From positions 53,383,701-53,447,700 of the forward strand of contig NC_132999.1 in NCBI RefSeq assembly GCF_048564905.1: DNA of 64,000 nt. The letters are read 5' to 3'. The notes beneath the pieces were generated by a model. The model saw only the letters and a list, made by a program, of their open reading frames with translations, was not told the DNA's origin and did not search any database. Source of the DNA: Vicugna pacos (taxonomy: Eukaryota > Chordata > Mammalia > Artiodactyla > Camelidae). Below, in pieces: positions 18,211 through 30,800 of this stretch. The position numbers and the translations under genes were made by a program. How positions within the stretch are numbered: the first letter of the stretch is position 1; each line of letters starts with the position of its first letter.

Positions 18211-18581
18211 CGAGAACGCCGCGGCGGCGTGCGTGCGAGCTAGCGGGCGGCTGGGGCGGCGCCGGCAGCGCGGATCCCCTACTGCCCCCGCCCGGGCCGG
18301 GCCTCGGGGACGGGCGAGGCCGGGCGCGGGAGGAGGCGGGCGAGCCCGGCTCGGGTCCTGCGACTCCCCCGTCGCCCCCTTCCTCCTCTCGGGGCGCCCT
18401 TCGAAGAGTCCTGTCCCCGCGCCACGGCCCTGCCCCCGCCGCGAGGCCCCGCCCTCTGCCCCCCCTCGCCGCGAGGCCCCGCCCCCTGGCCCGGGGGCCT
18501 GGATTCCCCCGCCCCGCGGTCGTGTGTCCCGGCTGCGGCGTCCACGTCCGTCCGCAAGCCGGGGACCCCCGGCGCGGCGCC

Positions 18582-18812
18582 ATGGCCTCGGAGTCGGTGA
18601 AGGTGGTGGTGCGCTGCCGCCCCATGAACCAGCGGGAGCGGGAGCTCAACTGCCAGCCGGTGGTGACGGTGGACTCCGCGCGCGGCCAGTGCTTCATCCA
18701 GAACCCGGCCGCCGTCGACCAGCCCGCCAAGCAGTTCACCTTCGACGGCGCATACTACATGGACCACTTTACTGAGCAGATCTACAACGAGATCGCCTAC
18801 CCGCTGGTAGAG
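18582..18812 (+). CDS. KIF17: KIF17 exon 1
   Basis: 77 codons from [23 protein letters not shown] through AYPLVE: the first motor strand and the nucleotide-contacting RCRP motif. Donor GTGAGG, phase 0. Confidence 0.95.
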
Positions 18813-21800
18813 GTGAGGACGCCCGCGAAGCCATCTCCGAGGACTTGCTGGGCAGAACTTGGGGCCACTCGGAGGGGTTCAGAGGGACAGCCCTCCCCCT
18901 CAGCCGGGCGGGAAGCGTTCTTCTGCAGGTGGACAGCAATAGGTTAGGCTGAAGACTTGTCCAGGCAAGAGACAGCTGGGACCAGCCCACAATCTGTCCA
19001 GGTCTACACTGGCCCGCATTCTTCCAGCCCGTTTCCCACAGAACTCCTGCCTCCTAGACTGCTTGCCCTCCACCATCACCTGAGAGCTTCAGGACTTCTC
19101 TAAAAGCTCTAGCCACTTCCCCCAGCCTCCCCCTCTTCTCCAGAGAGCCCTAGGTCTCCTCCTCCCCACCTTCCCAGGCCATGGCCTCTGCTTTCTCCCC
19201 TCAGCATCCAGAATCCTCTCCCTCATCCTCCCTGCAGCTTCCCAAGAGGCCTGGCAGGTACAAGCCTATGTAGGGGTGGGGGGAATCTCACTGGTTCCCT
19301 GCTTCTGCAGAGAGAAGGCTGCTGACCTGGCCTTGGTCTTGGAGGAATGGAAACCTTTACCTTTGGTCATCTTCCTCCTTGGCAGTTGAAGAAGAGGGAG
19401 GCACCAAAAGTTTCTGGTCCTTTATATGACTTTCACTCTTCTCTGCACTCTCACACTAGGTGGCTGGTTGGACTCTTCATGACAGGGAGGCTCACATTTC
19501 ACAGATGGGGAGACTGAGGTTTCTGGCAGAGGCGGGGCTGATATCTCCTGGCCAAGGGTTCTTTCCATTCTGCCAAAATCTCCATAGCTGTCCAGCAAGT
19601 CACCGGTTAAGTGAGATAGCACAGGTTGTTCCAGGAAAAAACGGGAAGTTCAGCAAGTACCCTCTCTCACCTGTGAAGCTGTGCATTAGGAGAATCTGGG
19701 AAATCTTGCAGCAAAGAAACTTTGACTTAATTTAACCCGGCGTTTCCAAAATGTGTTTGCCCATGGAACCTTTTTTTGTGTTGGCTGGCAGGTCAGTTAA
19801 CACCCCCCAGAGCACCTCCTTTGGCCACCTCATGTCTTCTCCCAAGACTTAGTCAAAACCCTTGTGAAGGTGGAGGTGTCCTGGGGCCCAAAGCTCCCCA
19901 GTGGCCAGGGCGTGACTGGAAGTGATGCAACCCTCCCCACGAGGTGGTCCCAGGCTCTGGGAAAGGCCAGGCTATCCTGCCATCCTAGACTTCTAGGCTG
20001 GAAGGGACCAGAATGGGTCATCTGGTCCAGCCTCCCTCCCCCATGGGATCCTTGAATGTCCACCCAGTGATGAGAGCTCACTCTTCCCAGGGCAGCCCAT
20101 TCCACCTTTGCTTCTCAGCTCCTAGACGACCGTTCTGCACAGTGAGAGTCAGCCTCCTTGATGCTCTCAACTGCCTGCCCTGGCTCTGTCCCTGGGGACC
20201 CACTGAATATGTCTGCTTCTTCATCTAGGGGTGGTCCCTCAGAGATCTGAGGATTCCAAGATTCAGTTCTCCTTGGCCTTGCCTTCTCCAGGGCCGAGAT
20301 TTGCTCATGGGTCACCTCCTCATCCTGGGAATAATTCCCCTGAGCAGGCCTCCCTTGTCAGGGTCCCCAGGAAGCCCCAGCCCAGAGGGGGAGACACTAA
20401 GGAGGCAGTGGCCACATCAGATCTCTCCTTCAGCTCTCACTTCTGTCCCGTGTTCACTGCTCTGTGGGATCCTCTGTCAGACCCCTGCCTCTGGACATCC
20501 CACAGAGCCTCAGACTCCAGTGACATTCAGTCATTTTCATTCATTCAGGTAACAAATAGTATCTCCATAACAGATGCTGTCCTAGGCATGGGGAGCGTTG
20601 CTCTCAAAGAGGCGTGGCCTCTGCCCTCAGCGAGCTTGTGGTCAGGTGGAGGAGCAGCTAAGCTAGTAGCTACAATCCAGGGTGATGAGTGGGAGGAGAA
20701 GGCTGGGTGACTTTGGCAGCAGAGAAGATGCTAGCAAACCTGGGCTTGGAGGGGATGGGAAGGCAGGGAGGACTTCCTGGAAGGGTGAAGCCAGAAGGCT
20801 GAGAGGAGATGGCCAGGCAAGAAGGTAGAGGAAAGGGCCTTCCAGGTGGAGACCAGCTTATAGCATTTGCTCTTCACCAGACTCTGTGGATGTATGTAGA
20901 GCTGGAGCCATCATTCCTGATGAGGAAACTGAGGCCTGGAGTGTCACAGAATAAGTTAGGGGCGGCTTTGATTCCTAGCACAGTGCCAGGTCCCCATGTT
21001 CCATCCTACCGCCTCCCATTAAGTGAGAAGCATGCAAACCATTTTCAAAGCACAGCTCAGTGACTTGGAGCCAGGAGTAGCTGCACCCTTAGGCCAGGCG
21101 GCTGTGTGTCTGTCCTGCTGGACTCTGACCCCGTCCAGGAGGCCTCCTGCCCAGGCCCTAGTGCAGGAAGCCCCTAGCACTTAAACTGCCCCTTCCTGCT
21201 TCCCTCCCCCCTCCCCTCCCCCTCTCCCCTTCCCTTCTTCTCCACCCCTTAAATCCAGGCTCTGTTTCTGATCTTCTCTGTTACTGGGTGACCTCTTCAA
21301 CTCTCCTGTGTCCTGTCCACCCCAGACCTACCTTTCAGCCAGCTTTGCATGAGCTCCTCACCTCCACGCCTGGCCCGCTGCCTGGTCTATGGGCTCTTTC
21401 CCAGACAGTGGCTTTGCCATCTCCATCCTTTCCCTTCACACCCGTGGCTTTAGAGTCACCTCTGATGACCCACCTCCCAACCCACCCACCCAGGAGCCAG
21501 ATACCCTGGTATCTACCGTGACCAGACCAAGGACAGTGGGCCTGGTTTCCAGAGACATTGATGTGGTACAAGCCATAGAATTAGGACCCTGGGTGGGACA
21601 AAGAGCTGCTCTTTTGGGAGAGGGCAGAAAGGGGACATACGTTAGGCAATTTAGCATGGATATAGTTTATTTCACCTTCAACGGCTATGCATTTATTTAA
21701 TGTGAAGTAGAAAAGATGTCGAGCACATCTAACCTGCAATGCAGTTTCGGGGGAATTATTGCTGCGGAGTGACACCAGTTAAAAAGAGAGTCAATGAACA

Positions 21801-24800
21801 GTTTGATTTCATGAAAATCATTTAAATCATTTAGTAAATAATAGTAAAGGGGACGTGGCAGAACCTGGGGTGAACAGTGTCTGACGCCCAGGACCAGCTC
21901 CATGTGTGTGCACGTCCCTGGGTCTGGAGGTATCAACTGATGGGTGAAGCATTTTGGGAATCTTATGTTTTGCCTTAAAATGCACGTGAAGTTGTCTTCT
22001 GCTTCACTGCACAGCAGCACTGTTCTGCAGAACTTACTGCAGTGGTGGAAATGTTCTGTAGCTGGGCTATCCCATTAGGTACCACTAGCCACATGTGGCA
22101 GGTGAGCCCCTGAAAAGAGGCTAGTGCTACTGAGGAGCTGACTTTTAGTTTTATTTAATTTTAAGTTAAATTTAAGTAACCCTGTGTGGCTAGTGGCTAC
22201 CACGTGGAATGTCACAGCTTAAGAGCAGTGTTTTCCAATACGGATGTCACATGAGCCACATACTTACTTGGAACTTTTCTAGTAGCCATTTTTTAAAAAG
22301 TGAAAGGAGACAGGTGAAATTAATTTTAATAACACATTTTATTTAACCCTATAATATCAAAAATATTATCATTCCAATAGAACATGATAATAGATACTAT
22401 TATGGCTTAATGACTATTAGTGAAATATTTTACATCTCTTCGTCATACTAAGTCTTTGAAATCTGGTGTGTTGTACGCTTATAGCACATCTCAATTCAGG
22501 TGTCAAAAGTTCAAATGAAACACGAAAAACAAAGTTGCGTTTAATGAGAAAATATGTTACACCGCTCCAGGTTTTAAATGTAAATCACTTAAAATAAATT
22601 CAGTTCCTCAGGCGCACCAAGCACACTGGTAGTGTGGCTGGTGGCTACCCTACTGGACAGGGCATATAAAATATTTATTTTTATATCGAATCCCTTCTCC
22701 ATGTTGGGGTGACAGTGATACTCCAGGCACTGCCCATGTTGTCCCTGGGGCTTCGGGTGACCCCAGCTATGAGGCTCCTGGTTGGTGACTGGTCTACCAC
22801 CGCCTCTCCCCCGCCTCAGGGGCTCATCCCTGTGTGCAGCTCCGGCCCTTAGGGGAGCTGCAGGGACCTGCACGGCTGTCAGTGTTTCCTTGACAAGGGA
22901 GGGGGTGCTTGTCCAGTTCTGCCCGTAAAAGTGAGGCCTGTCTCTCAAAGGAGTGACTTCTGGTCTTCCTTCCCCAGCAGTCCCTTGGAATAACAAGCCC
23001 CATGTTGATCTCCAGAGTGGGCCTTTTTTGGGGGGGGTTAATTTTTTTTTGAAGTGTAGTTGATTTACAATGTTAGTTTCAGATATACAACAGTGATTCA
23101 GTTATCCCTATACATACATACATATTTTCTTTTCATATTCTTTTCCCTTGTATGTTATTACAAGAAATTGAGTGTAGTTCCCTGTGCTGTACAGTAGGTC
23201 CTTCCAGGATGGGTCTTTGCTGTGGAACGAGGTGCAGATGCTACCTGGGCCCTCAGGGGCCTGGGAGCAGCTCTCTGGGCCCACGTTCTGACACAGGATC
23301 CCCCTCCCCCATGCTAAGGTCTGGAATCTGTGACCTCAGGAGCTGCACGAGGGCAGGGACTGGGGTGTCTGCCTGGTTCATGGCTCTGTCCCCAGCCAGA
23401 GCACAGTGCCCGGCACAGAGAAGGCAGCCAGAACCTGTGGAATGAATAATCGCATCAGTGAATGGAGAACGCCTTGGGGGATGCCACCCGGTTTGCCTCT
23501 GACTTCTGCCCTGCTTCATCTCCATCCTCCTTGCCCCAGCTCTCAGCCTCTCACCTTTCTGCATCTGCCTCCTCAGCCTGGAATGCCTTCCTCTCCCAGC
23601 CACCCTTTGAGCTCCCCCGTCTTCCCCTGACCTGCCCGGGAGCTTTGCCTGGCTCTTCCCGCACCTTCTGTTCCCCTTCTTTGCTCTCTCTCTCTCCTTG
23701 CCTGCCTGAGCTTCTGTCTCACATACACCCTCACCTCGTAGGAGAATCCTGTGTATACATCCATCTCCCCCATGTTTCAGGCAGGCAGTTAGGGAGCACC
23801 CACCTCTGTGCGCCAGCATTTCACGTGCCGGTGTGTGTACACCTTGCAGCAGCCTCAGAGGAGGTGCTGTTCTTGCCCTTTGTTACAGGTGAGGAACCTG
23901 AGGCTCGACCTGCCCAGGTAAACACAGGCCAAGGGCACACAGTCGGTAAACGATGGTGGCCAGGCTCTGAACCAGACACAGGACAGTCTCCTACCCCACC
24001 AGGCAGTGACCTCCTGGAGGACAGGGCTGTGCCATATTTATCTTGACACGGCCCCCACACCCACCCTAGCCCAGTGCCATTGCGGCCGGAGCCCCAGGGA
24101 GGGGCCCTGAGTCTATGAGTTAGGAGGCAGCCCTGGCCCGGCCCCGAGCCCGGCCGCGCTGGGCCAGCTGAACATCGGGGTTGTGGTCCATCCATGCAGG
24201 GCGTCACCGAGGGCTACAATGGCACCATCTTTGCCTATGGCCAGACGGGCAGCGGGAAGTCCTTTACCATGCAGGGCCTGCCGGACCCGCCCTGCCAGAG
24301 AGGTATCATCCCCAGGGCCTTCGAGCACATTTTTGAGAGCGTCCAGGTATGGGCCTTGTGGACAGAAGGGCCAGGGCGGGTGCGTAGGGCTGGTGGGCTT
24401 CCCAGAGTGTTACCATGAGTGGTCCCAGAGCAGTTCTGGCCTGGGCATCCATTGTGGGATGCAGTTACCACACAGGTGAGCAGAGGCAGGCTCTGGTTTC
24501 TGAAGATGTGATGGGAAAAGAACTTAAAACTGAGAAAATTCTACCTTCTGGTTCCATGTTTTTCTCCTGCCATTTTTGGATTGTAACATTTCATTTAACG
24601 TTTCACATGGAAATGATGACCCAGAGCGCTGGCCCGAGAAATGATTGTACCAAGCATAGCTTCCCTTTTAAGTGGGCAGTTGCTACAGACCAAACCTTGT
24701 GCAAAGGCCTTTGCAAAATCACCTCACTACTACCTTGGCCCAGGAGGTAGCTATAATCCTCATTTTCAAGCCAAGACTTGGAGTCCTTATGGGCTGGGCC

Positions 24801-27800
24801 TGGACCAGTTATCCAAGTGTCTAGGCTGCAGGTGAGACTTGCCCTGGTGACCATTCATGACAACATGTAGAAATTGCTGCATCTGGGAAATGGCAAAGCA
24901 GGGACTGGTCAGCTGCAGCCCATGGTACTGAGCCTGGGACTCACTGTGATGACCCATAGGAGCATCGAGCTGCCAGGGATCACCCGGGGCCAGTGCTTGG
25001 TCCAGGCCTCGGTTTCTCTACCTGAACAATGGGGAGGCCGCTCCCATTTCCGGTCCCATGAGGCTTGTAGAGAGAGTGTGAGTCCATAGTAATATGAAAA
25101 TGACGCCACTCTAAGAAGCTTGAGGGCCCAGTGAGCCGGAGAGGAGAGGAGAGCCTGCCACGCAGGTGGGGCCAGGTGTGGTTAGGGATGCCTCTCCCCA
25201 TGACGTCCCACCTCCTGCTACGATGTCCTCCCGTGATGTCCAGGCAGCAGGTGCTCAGGTGTCTTTGCTCTCCCCGTCCACCCCTGCAGTGTGCAGAGAA
25301 TACCAAGTTCCTGGTCCGGGCCTCCTACCTGGAGATTTACAATGAAGATGTCCGGGACCTGCTGGGGGCTGACACCAAGCAGAAGCTGGAGGTAGGTGCA
25401 GACCTGACACGGGCAGGTGGGGGCTGGCGGAGGGGAGGTTGGCACCAGGTGGTGCTCCCTGAGAAATGTGGGGACGGTATCCTGAGGGCCCAGGCCCTCG
25501 TTCAGACTAGAGCAAGAAGTTTTGAACTTGAATTTTGGGGTGTTCTCAGAGTCCGTGATGCTGCGGAGGGGTTAATGGGCCTACCCCCAGCGCACAAAGG
25601 GAGGTGGGCCTTCCCTGGAGTAATGCCACCTCTATCTGTTGAAACAGTTGGAGTTCGGTGATAGATTTCGTTTTCATTCCACTTCTAAAACACTATTTTG
25701 AAAAATTCTAAGGGTCTTTCAAAGCTGAAAAGGTATTAGTGATGATCATTTATTGAGCACTTACTGTTTACAGAAGGCTTTAGACACATTATCCCGTTTA
25801 ATACTCCCAGTCACCTTTCAGGTAGATACAGGTTTCCCTCACTTTCGGAAAGTAGAGTGCACCTTTTGTAAGCAAAATGGTGTAAAGACAAGGGTATCCC
25901 CTGCTTTCCGAAATCCTGTTTCCGCTTTGCTTTCATGAAAGACTGACATTAGTACAGTAACGGCTTTTTTTGTAAAAGTGAAAAATCCACTTCGATTTCT
26001 TTCTAACTTGAACTTTCGGAAAGTAAAGGACACCTGTATTATTATTGCCAGTTTACCGATGTGGGAAGGGAGGCTCGGATGGATTAATTAACTTGCCCAA
26101 GCTTCACACGGCAGTAAGTTGGCCGAACCTTGTATTGAACCCAGGTCTGTCCGACATCAAGGTCCTGCATCGCAAACATCCCATTTTACTGCTGCAGATG
26201 GGCTCAGATTCTGGGACCTTGTCCCCCTCTGAAAGGCCTCTGGTGTGGGGGTGCCCACAGACCGATGATATGACCTCATGAGGTTGTTGTGAGGACTGAG
26301 AAGAGTAACGTGTGAGCAGCTTAGCAGAGTGCCAGTGCACAGTAGGTGCTTGAGGAGCTGTTTCATAGGTGCGCTATTTCATGCCATTGGAATTCTGAGA
26401 CAGGATGGTGAATATGACCTGGGGGTTGCAAAGTGAATAGATGGATAGCTCATGACAGAGAAAACTAGGGCCGGCCCAGCTGATGACTGAGCATCGCACA
26501 CGTTTCGTAAATTGTCCTCAGTCTCCTGAAAGGCTGGAATCAGAATGAAAGAACATCATTTCCCAGCTGGGAGAAGCGGAATTAGATGCTTCGAGGGTTT
26601 TATCAAGTTAGGCAGAACTTGGTGGGGGAGGGTCTAGCTCATTGGTAGAGCACATGCTTAGTTTAGCATGCACAAGATGCTGAGTTCAATCCTCCTCTAA
26701 AAAAAAATAAATAAACCTAATTACCTCCTCCCCCCAAAAAATTTTTGAAAAAAGATAAGCAGAACTTGGCTGACCCTTTGGGAAGCCCAGTGAGGTCAAG
26801 TGACCTTCCAGGACTGGACTACCAGCTGGTGGCAAGGCTGGACCAGGTCTGGGACCCTTGGGCCTTTACCTTAGTGTAAGGTTTGGCTACATCTCCTATC
26901 TGGGACTCTTTAAATGCTAGGTGGACCAGGTCAAGTCCAAGGAGGAGCCCAGTGAGGGGAGGATCACCCAGATCTGTGGCCAGAATGCTGGTGGCTGCCC
27001 CCAAACTCTGGTGCTTCTTATCTGACCAAGCAACCAGTGGACCCCCCAAGGGGCCAACAACCAGCGGTGGAGGTCAACCTACCTCCTTCAGAGTCAGAAT
27101 GCGTGAGCTGGGGGAATACCAATCATCAGTGAGCATCCCCAGAAGTTGCTATGGAGACTCCTATGAGGAAAGAAGGCTGGGGAAGAGGAGGTACTTACCT
27201 GAGGCCACTGGGTTAGGAAGCCAGAGTCAGTGTTGGACATTTTCCGTGGCCCAAACTGCCTAAACCTCCCCAGGGCACAGGCCTTGATAGCCATGGGGAG
27301 TGGGGCAAAACCAGATAAAGGGACTGCTGTTGATGCCTCCCAGTCCTCTGGACTCTCACTGGCCTCTGGATTGGACCGGATGTTGGGATCGCCTGGTTCT
27401 CACCCCCACCCCGATCCATGTAGGGCAGTGCTGTTTCCCTGCTCAGCTCCAGAGCCCCTCACTTGCCCCCAGGCCCCTCACTTGTTCTGGTTTCATGTGG
27501 AGGGGCTGTGAGTTCCTCTCTGACCGACAGCCATTGTAAGGCCCAACTGAACAAGTCAGACCCTATGCAGCAGCTGTTTTGAAAAAGCTTGTTCGGTTTG
27601 GTCATATGGTGGAAAAAGGTACTTAAAATTTTGAGCCAGAAAGACCCTTAGAGGGCTTCTAAGTCCAGTCCTTTTGTGGTACAGAAACTGAGTCTCAGGG
27701 AAGGGAAGGGACTTGGCCAAAGTCACACAGTGAATTGCCAGTAATGGTGTTGGTACCAGAAAGTTTGGGATCTGACTGGTCAGAACTTTTCCGGGTGGGC

Positions 27801-30800
27801 AATACAGGAAATTTGGGGGGCAGTGAGAAGCCAGTAATGGGGTTCCATTCGAGGGAGGGACATCCAAGGATTGATTCATCCATTAAACAGAGACTTACTG
27901 GGAAGACCTTGGGGTGCCAGGTTGTTGCAGGCCCACATGTTGTGGGCTCCCCATCTGGACCAGGACCGGCCCCCAGGCCCCTCCTCAGCTCCTCACAAAC
28001 ACAGCGGGACTTTGCCCTTTCTGCGCAGGAGCCTCCAGCCGCCCACCTGGAGTCTTTCCACTGTTTTCTCTATCCTGGAGCTGGAGCAGCTGAGTCATAG
28101 CTCAGCCCGCAGACAGGGAAGTGGGGAGAGGAGGCAGGCACATGGAGCTGCTCCCACATGTCAGCCCTGAAAGGCCAGCCTGCAGCATCAGGGGCCCTGC
28201 CAGCGGGCACGGGGGCAGCAGGGGCCCTCCTCCACTTCCTCCCCTAGAATGGGCTCTGTTACCCAGACCCTGAGGCCAAGGGCTGGCAGCTGCAAGCACT
28301 TGTCCCAGCTGAGCCTCAGGCTTGGTGAGCCAGGCTGCCTGGGGTTGGGGACACTCCCCATGGATGCTCGGGGCTGTCTTGGAGGAGGTGCTACTGCGTT
28401 CTCCTTAAACCTCACAACAGCCTTGGGAGGCACTGCGGTTCTTATCCTTTATTCTGGAGGAGGAAACTGAGGCTCAAAGTGCCTAGGTAAGATCCAGCCC
28501 GAGGGCAGTCAGTAAAGGGCAGAGATGGGATTTGCATCCAGGTGGCCAGGCTCCACAGCACAGCACAGGGCCTGGTAACGCTGGTAATTAGAGGTGGTTA
28601 GGTCAGCCAGGGCCAGCAAGGGATTTAGGAAGCAGATTACACCTTCTCCCCCCATCCACCTCGAACCACTATCATAGAACCCAGCTCAGTACTGGGCGGT
28701 GGTGGTGGGGCCCTCAGGTGCAGTTGGTTCCTGCAGCAGCTGTGTGGGGCCAAGATGCAGAGCCCCCTCCTCCATGGGGCCGTTTTCTGTCTCTGGACCA
28801 GCCAGCCGTGGTCATGTGCTGCACGCGTGCCAGCTGCATCCCAGCTGGTTGCCATGGCGACTGTGCATGGCCTTTCATCCGGGAGGAGCAGTTACCAAGG
28901 AAAGCTGCGGGGCACAGCTGGCTGCTGTCAATCAGAGTGTGGGTTGGGGCAGGAACAGCCAGGGAGGGGCGGAGGAATCTAGCAGATCGTGAGGTGAGGG
29001 GAGCAAGCCCTCCTGGGCTTAAAAATAGGGTGGGTTGGAGACCCCTACCTGAGGGGTTGCCTCCCTGCTCTGCTTTCCTGCTGGAAACATATATCCTTCT
29101 CCTCTTGGTATCTGTGTTCACTGAACCTCCTCCCCTCCAAGTACCCACAGAACTTCTTTTAGATCCATTCTCTTAATCTTTACAATGATCTTGTGGAAAT
29201 AGGATCTATTATCTTCATTTTAGAATGAGGAAACCGAGGCCAAAGGAGGCAAAATGACTTCCCCAACTCAGAAGTCACAGAACCAGGTTTCTAACCCTGG
29301 TCCTGTCTGACATATAGTGATATTCCTCTATAAGGAAACTGCATTCTCCCTGAAGCCAGGAGCAACCGTCCACTCACCTGCATGTGCCAGGAAGGCTTCT
29401 AGGTTCCGGGAGTGAGGCAGTGACCAAAACAGCCCACTGTCCAGGCATACAGCACCCCAAGCTGCCTTCAAGCCCTGCTGAGTTTGCAGGGTCTCCTGCT
29501 TCTGTCCTTTGTGCTCCGTCCTCATAGCCACTTCTGAGGTCAAGGTCGGCCCTTTGTCTTATCAAACTTCAGCTACTCCAGGAGGCTGCAGCCTCTCTCC
29601 AAGCCCTGCCTCTGGAGTCTTCCACTGCCTGTGACCACTGTGCTGCCCTGCCGTGAATAGCTGTGTGACTTTCAGTGGGTTCCTTAACCTTTCTGTGCCT
29701 CAGTCACTTATCTGTTCCATGAAACCCAAACCTCAGTCTGAGTCTGGCTCTTTCTCCAGACTTGGGCAGACAGGGCAAACCTGAGCTTACCACCCCTGCC
29801 CCCCAACCCTCCCTACTCTGCAGCAGAGCCCCGACCCCACCTAGGACCCTGGAGCTGCCCGGGGCAAAGCATCTGAGCCTTCTGTGGCTCCGACCAGCAG
29901 ACAGATGACTTTTGTCCTAATTCATTCTGCTTTTGCCAGAGTGGCTTTATTTCCTCTCACACTTGAAAAATATTGCATTTCACGGCTCTGTGTCAGCAGT
30001 AAAACAGCTTGGCTGCCTGGAGAGCGAGCAAGGAGCAGTCAGAGAAATTAATTTGCTTGCTGCCATCACGCTGAGGGCTGGCTAGTGGGAGTTCCGGGCA
30101 GCAAATGACCCTTCACCTGCTGTGATCCAGGGATCTGGGAATGGGCCCGTTGCCTTGGAGCCACAGCAGAGAGGGGAGCAGAAGCCACATTGACAGGGCA
30201 GGGGAGATGCACTCAGAGCCCTTAGGTGAATAACTACAGGGCCAGTCCCTGGGGCACTGAAGTGCCCAGACTGGAAACCATCTTCACAGCCACAGCACAG
30301 CAACAGTGAGGATAGGGGCTGGTACTTGTGTAGCACCTACCACGTACCAGCCACCGCACCGAGGACTGTATGGGCTCCAGCATCCTCGTAGTAGTTCACC
30401 TCCCTAGGAGATAGGTATCTCATATCCATTTTACAGATGTGGAAACTGAGGCTCAGAGAGGTTAAGTTACTGGCCCAAGGTCCCACAGCAAGGAAGAGAC
30501 AGGGGTGGGTTTGAGGCTGGTTCTCCCTAGAGCAAACTCCAGGCCTGTCACAGGGAATTTGAGGTGTCAATCAACCTGGCAGGGGGGCCGAGTTGGTCAG
30601 AATTGAGCCCTTCCCTCGGGTTCCTTGGGGATCCCTGACCCGCCCCTCATGCCCGCAGATGAAGGAGCACCCGGAGAAGGGGGTGTACGTGAAGGGGCTC
30701 TCCATGCATACGGTGCACAGCGTGGCCCAGTGCGAGCACATCATGGAGACAGGCTGGAAGAACCGCTCGGTTGGCTACACCCTCATGAACAAGGACTCCT

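Larger units (their letters stand above)
18030..18830 (+). promoter_or_regulatory. KIF17: KIF17 CpG-island promoter and 5' leader
   Basis: Very high GC and CpG density around the KIF17 start codon. It contains an RFX X-box-like site at 18198-18210, a CRE-like TGACGCCAC at 18185 and repeated CCGCCCC boxes, including two copies of CGCCGCGAGGCCCCGCCC 30 bp apart (18437-18454, 18467-18484). No TATA box. The start site is unknown. Confidence 0.7.
18813..24199 (+). other. KIF17: KIF17 intron 1
   Basis: 5.4 kb. It holds an L2-like fragment, a pyrimidine-rich tract near 21200, two hAT-type elements at 22061-22664, an L1 3' end at 23035-23205, and L2 and MIR fragments before exon 2. No further exon recognised. 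Confidence 0.7.
25392..30658 (+). other. KIF17: KIF17 intron 3
   Basis: 5.3 kb. Contents: a MIR split by a mariner-type element (25741-26160), a camelid SINE (26623-26751), further MIR copies, and an RFX-like palindrome at 28848. No exon recognised. Confidence 0.7.

Noticed and set aside
18027-18581. Open frame of 185 codons in phase with KIF17, upstream of its ATG
   Set aside because: It begins with GTG and contains no ATG before the canonical start. Stop-free frames are expected in such GC-rich DNA, and the kinesin start is well conserved.
18005-18739. 244-codon minus-strand open frame in the KIF17 CpG island
   Set aside because: Arg/Gly/Pro-rich translation typical of antisense GC-rich islands.
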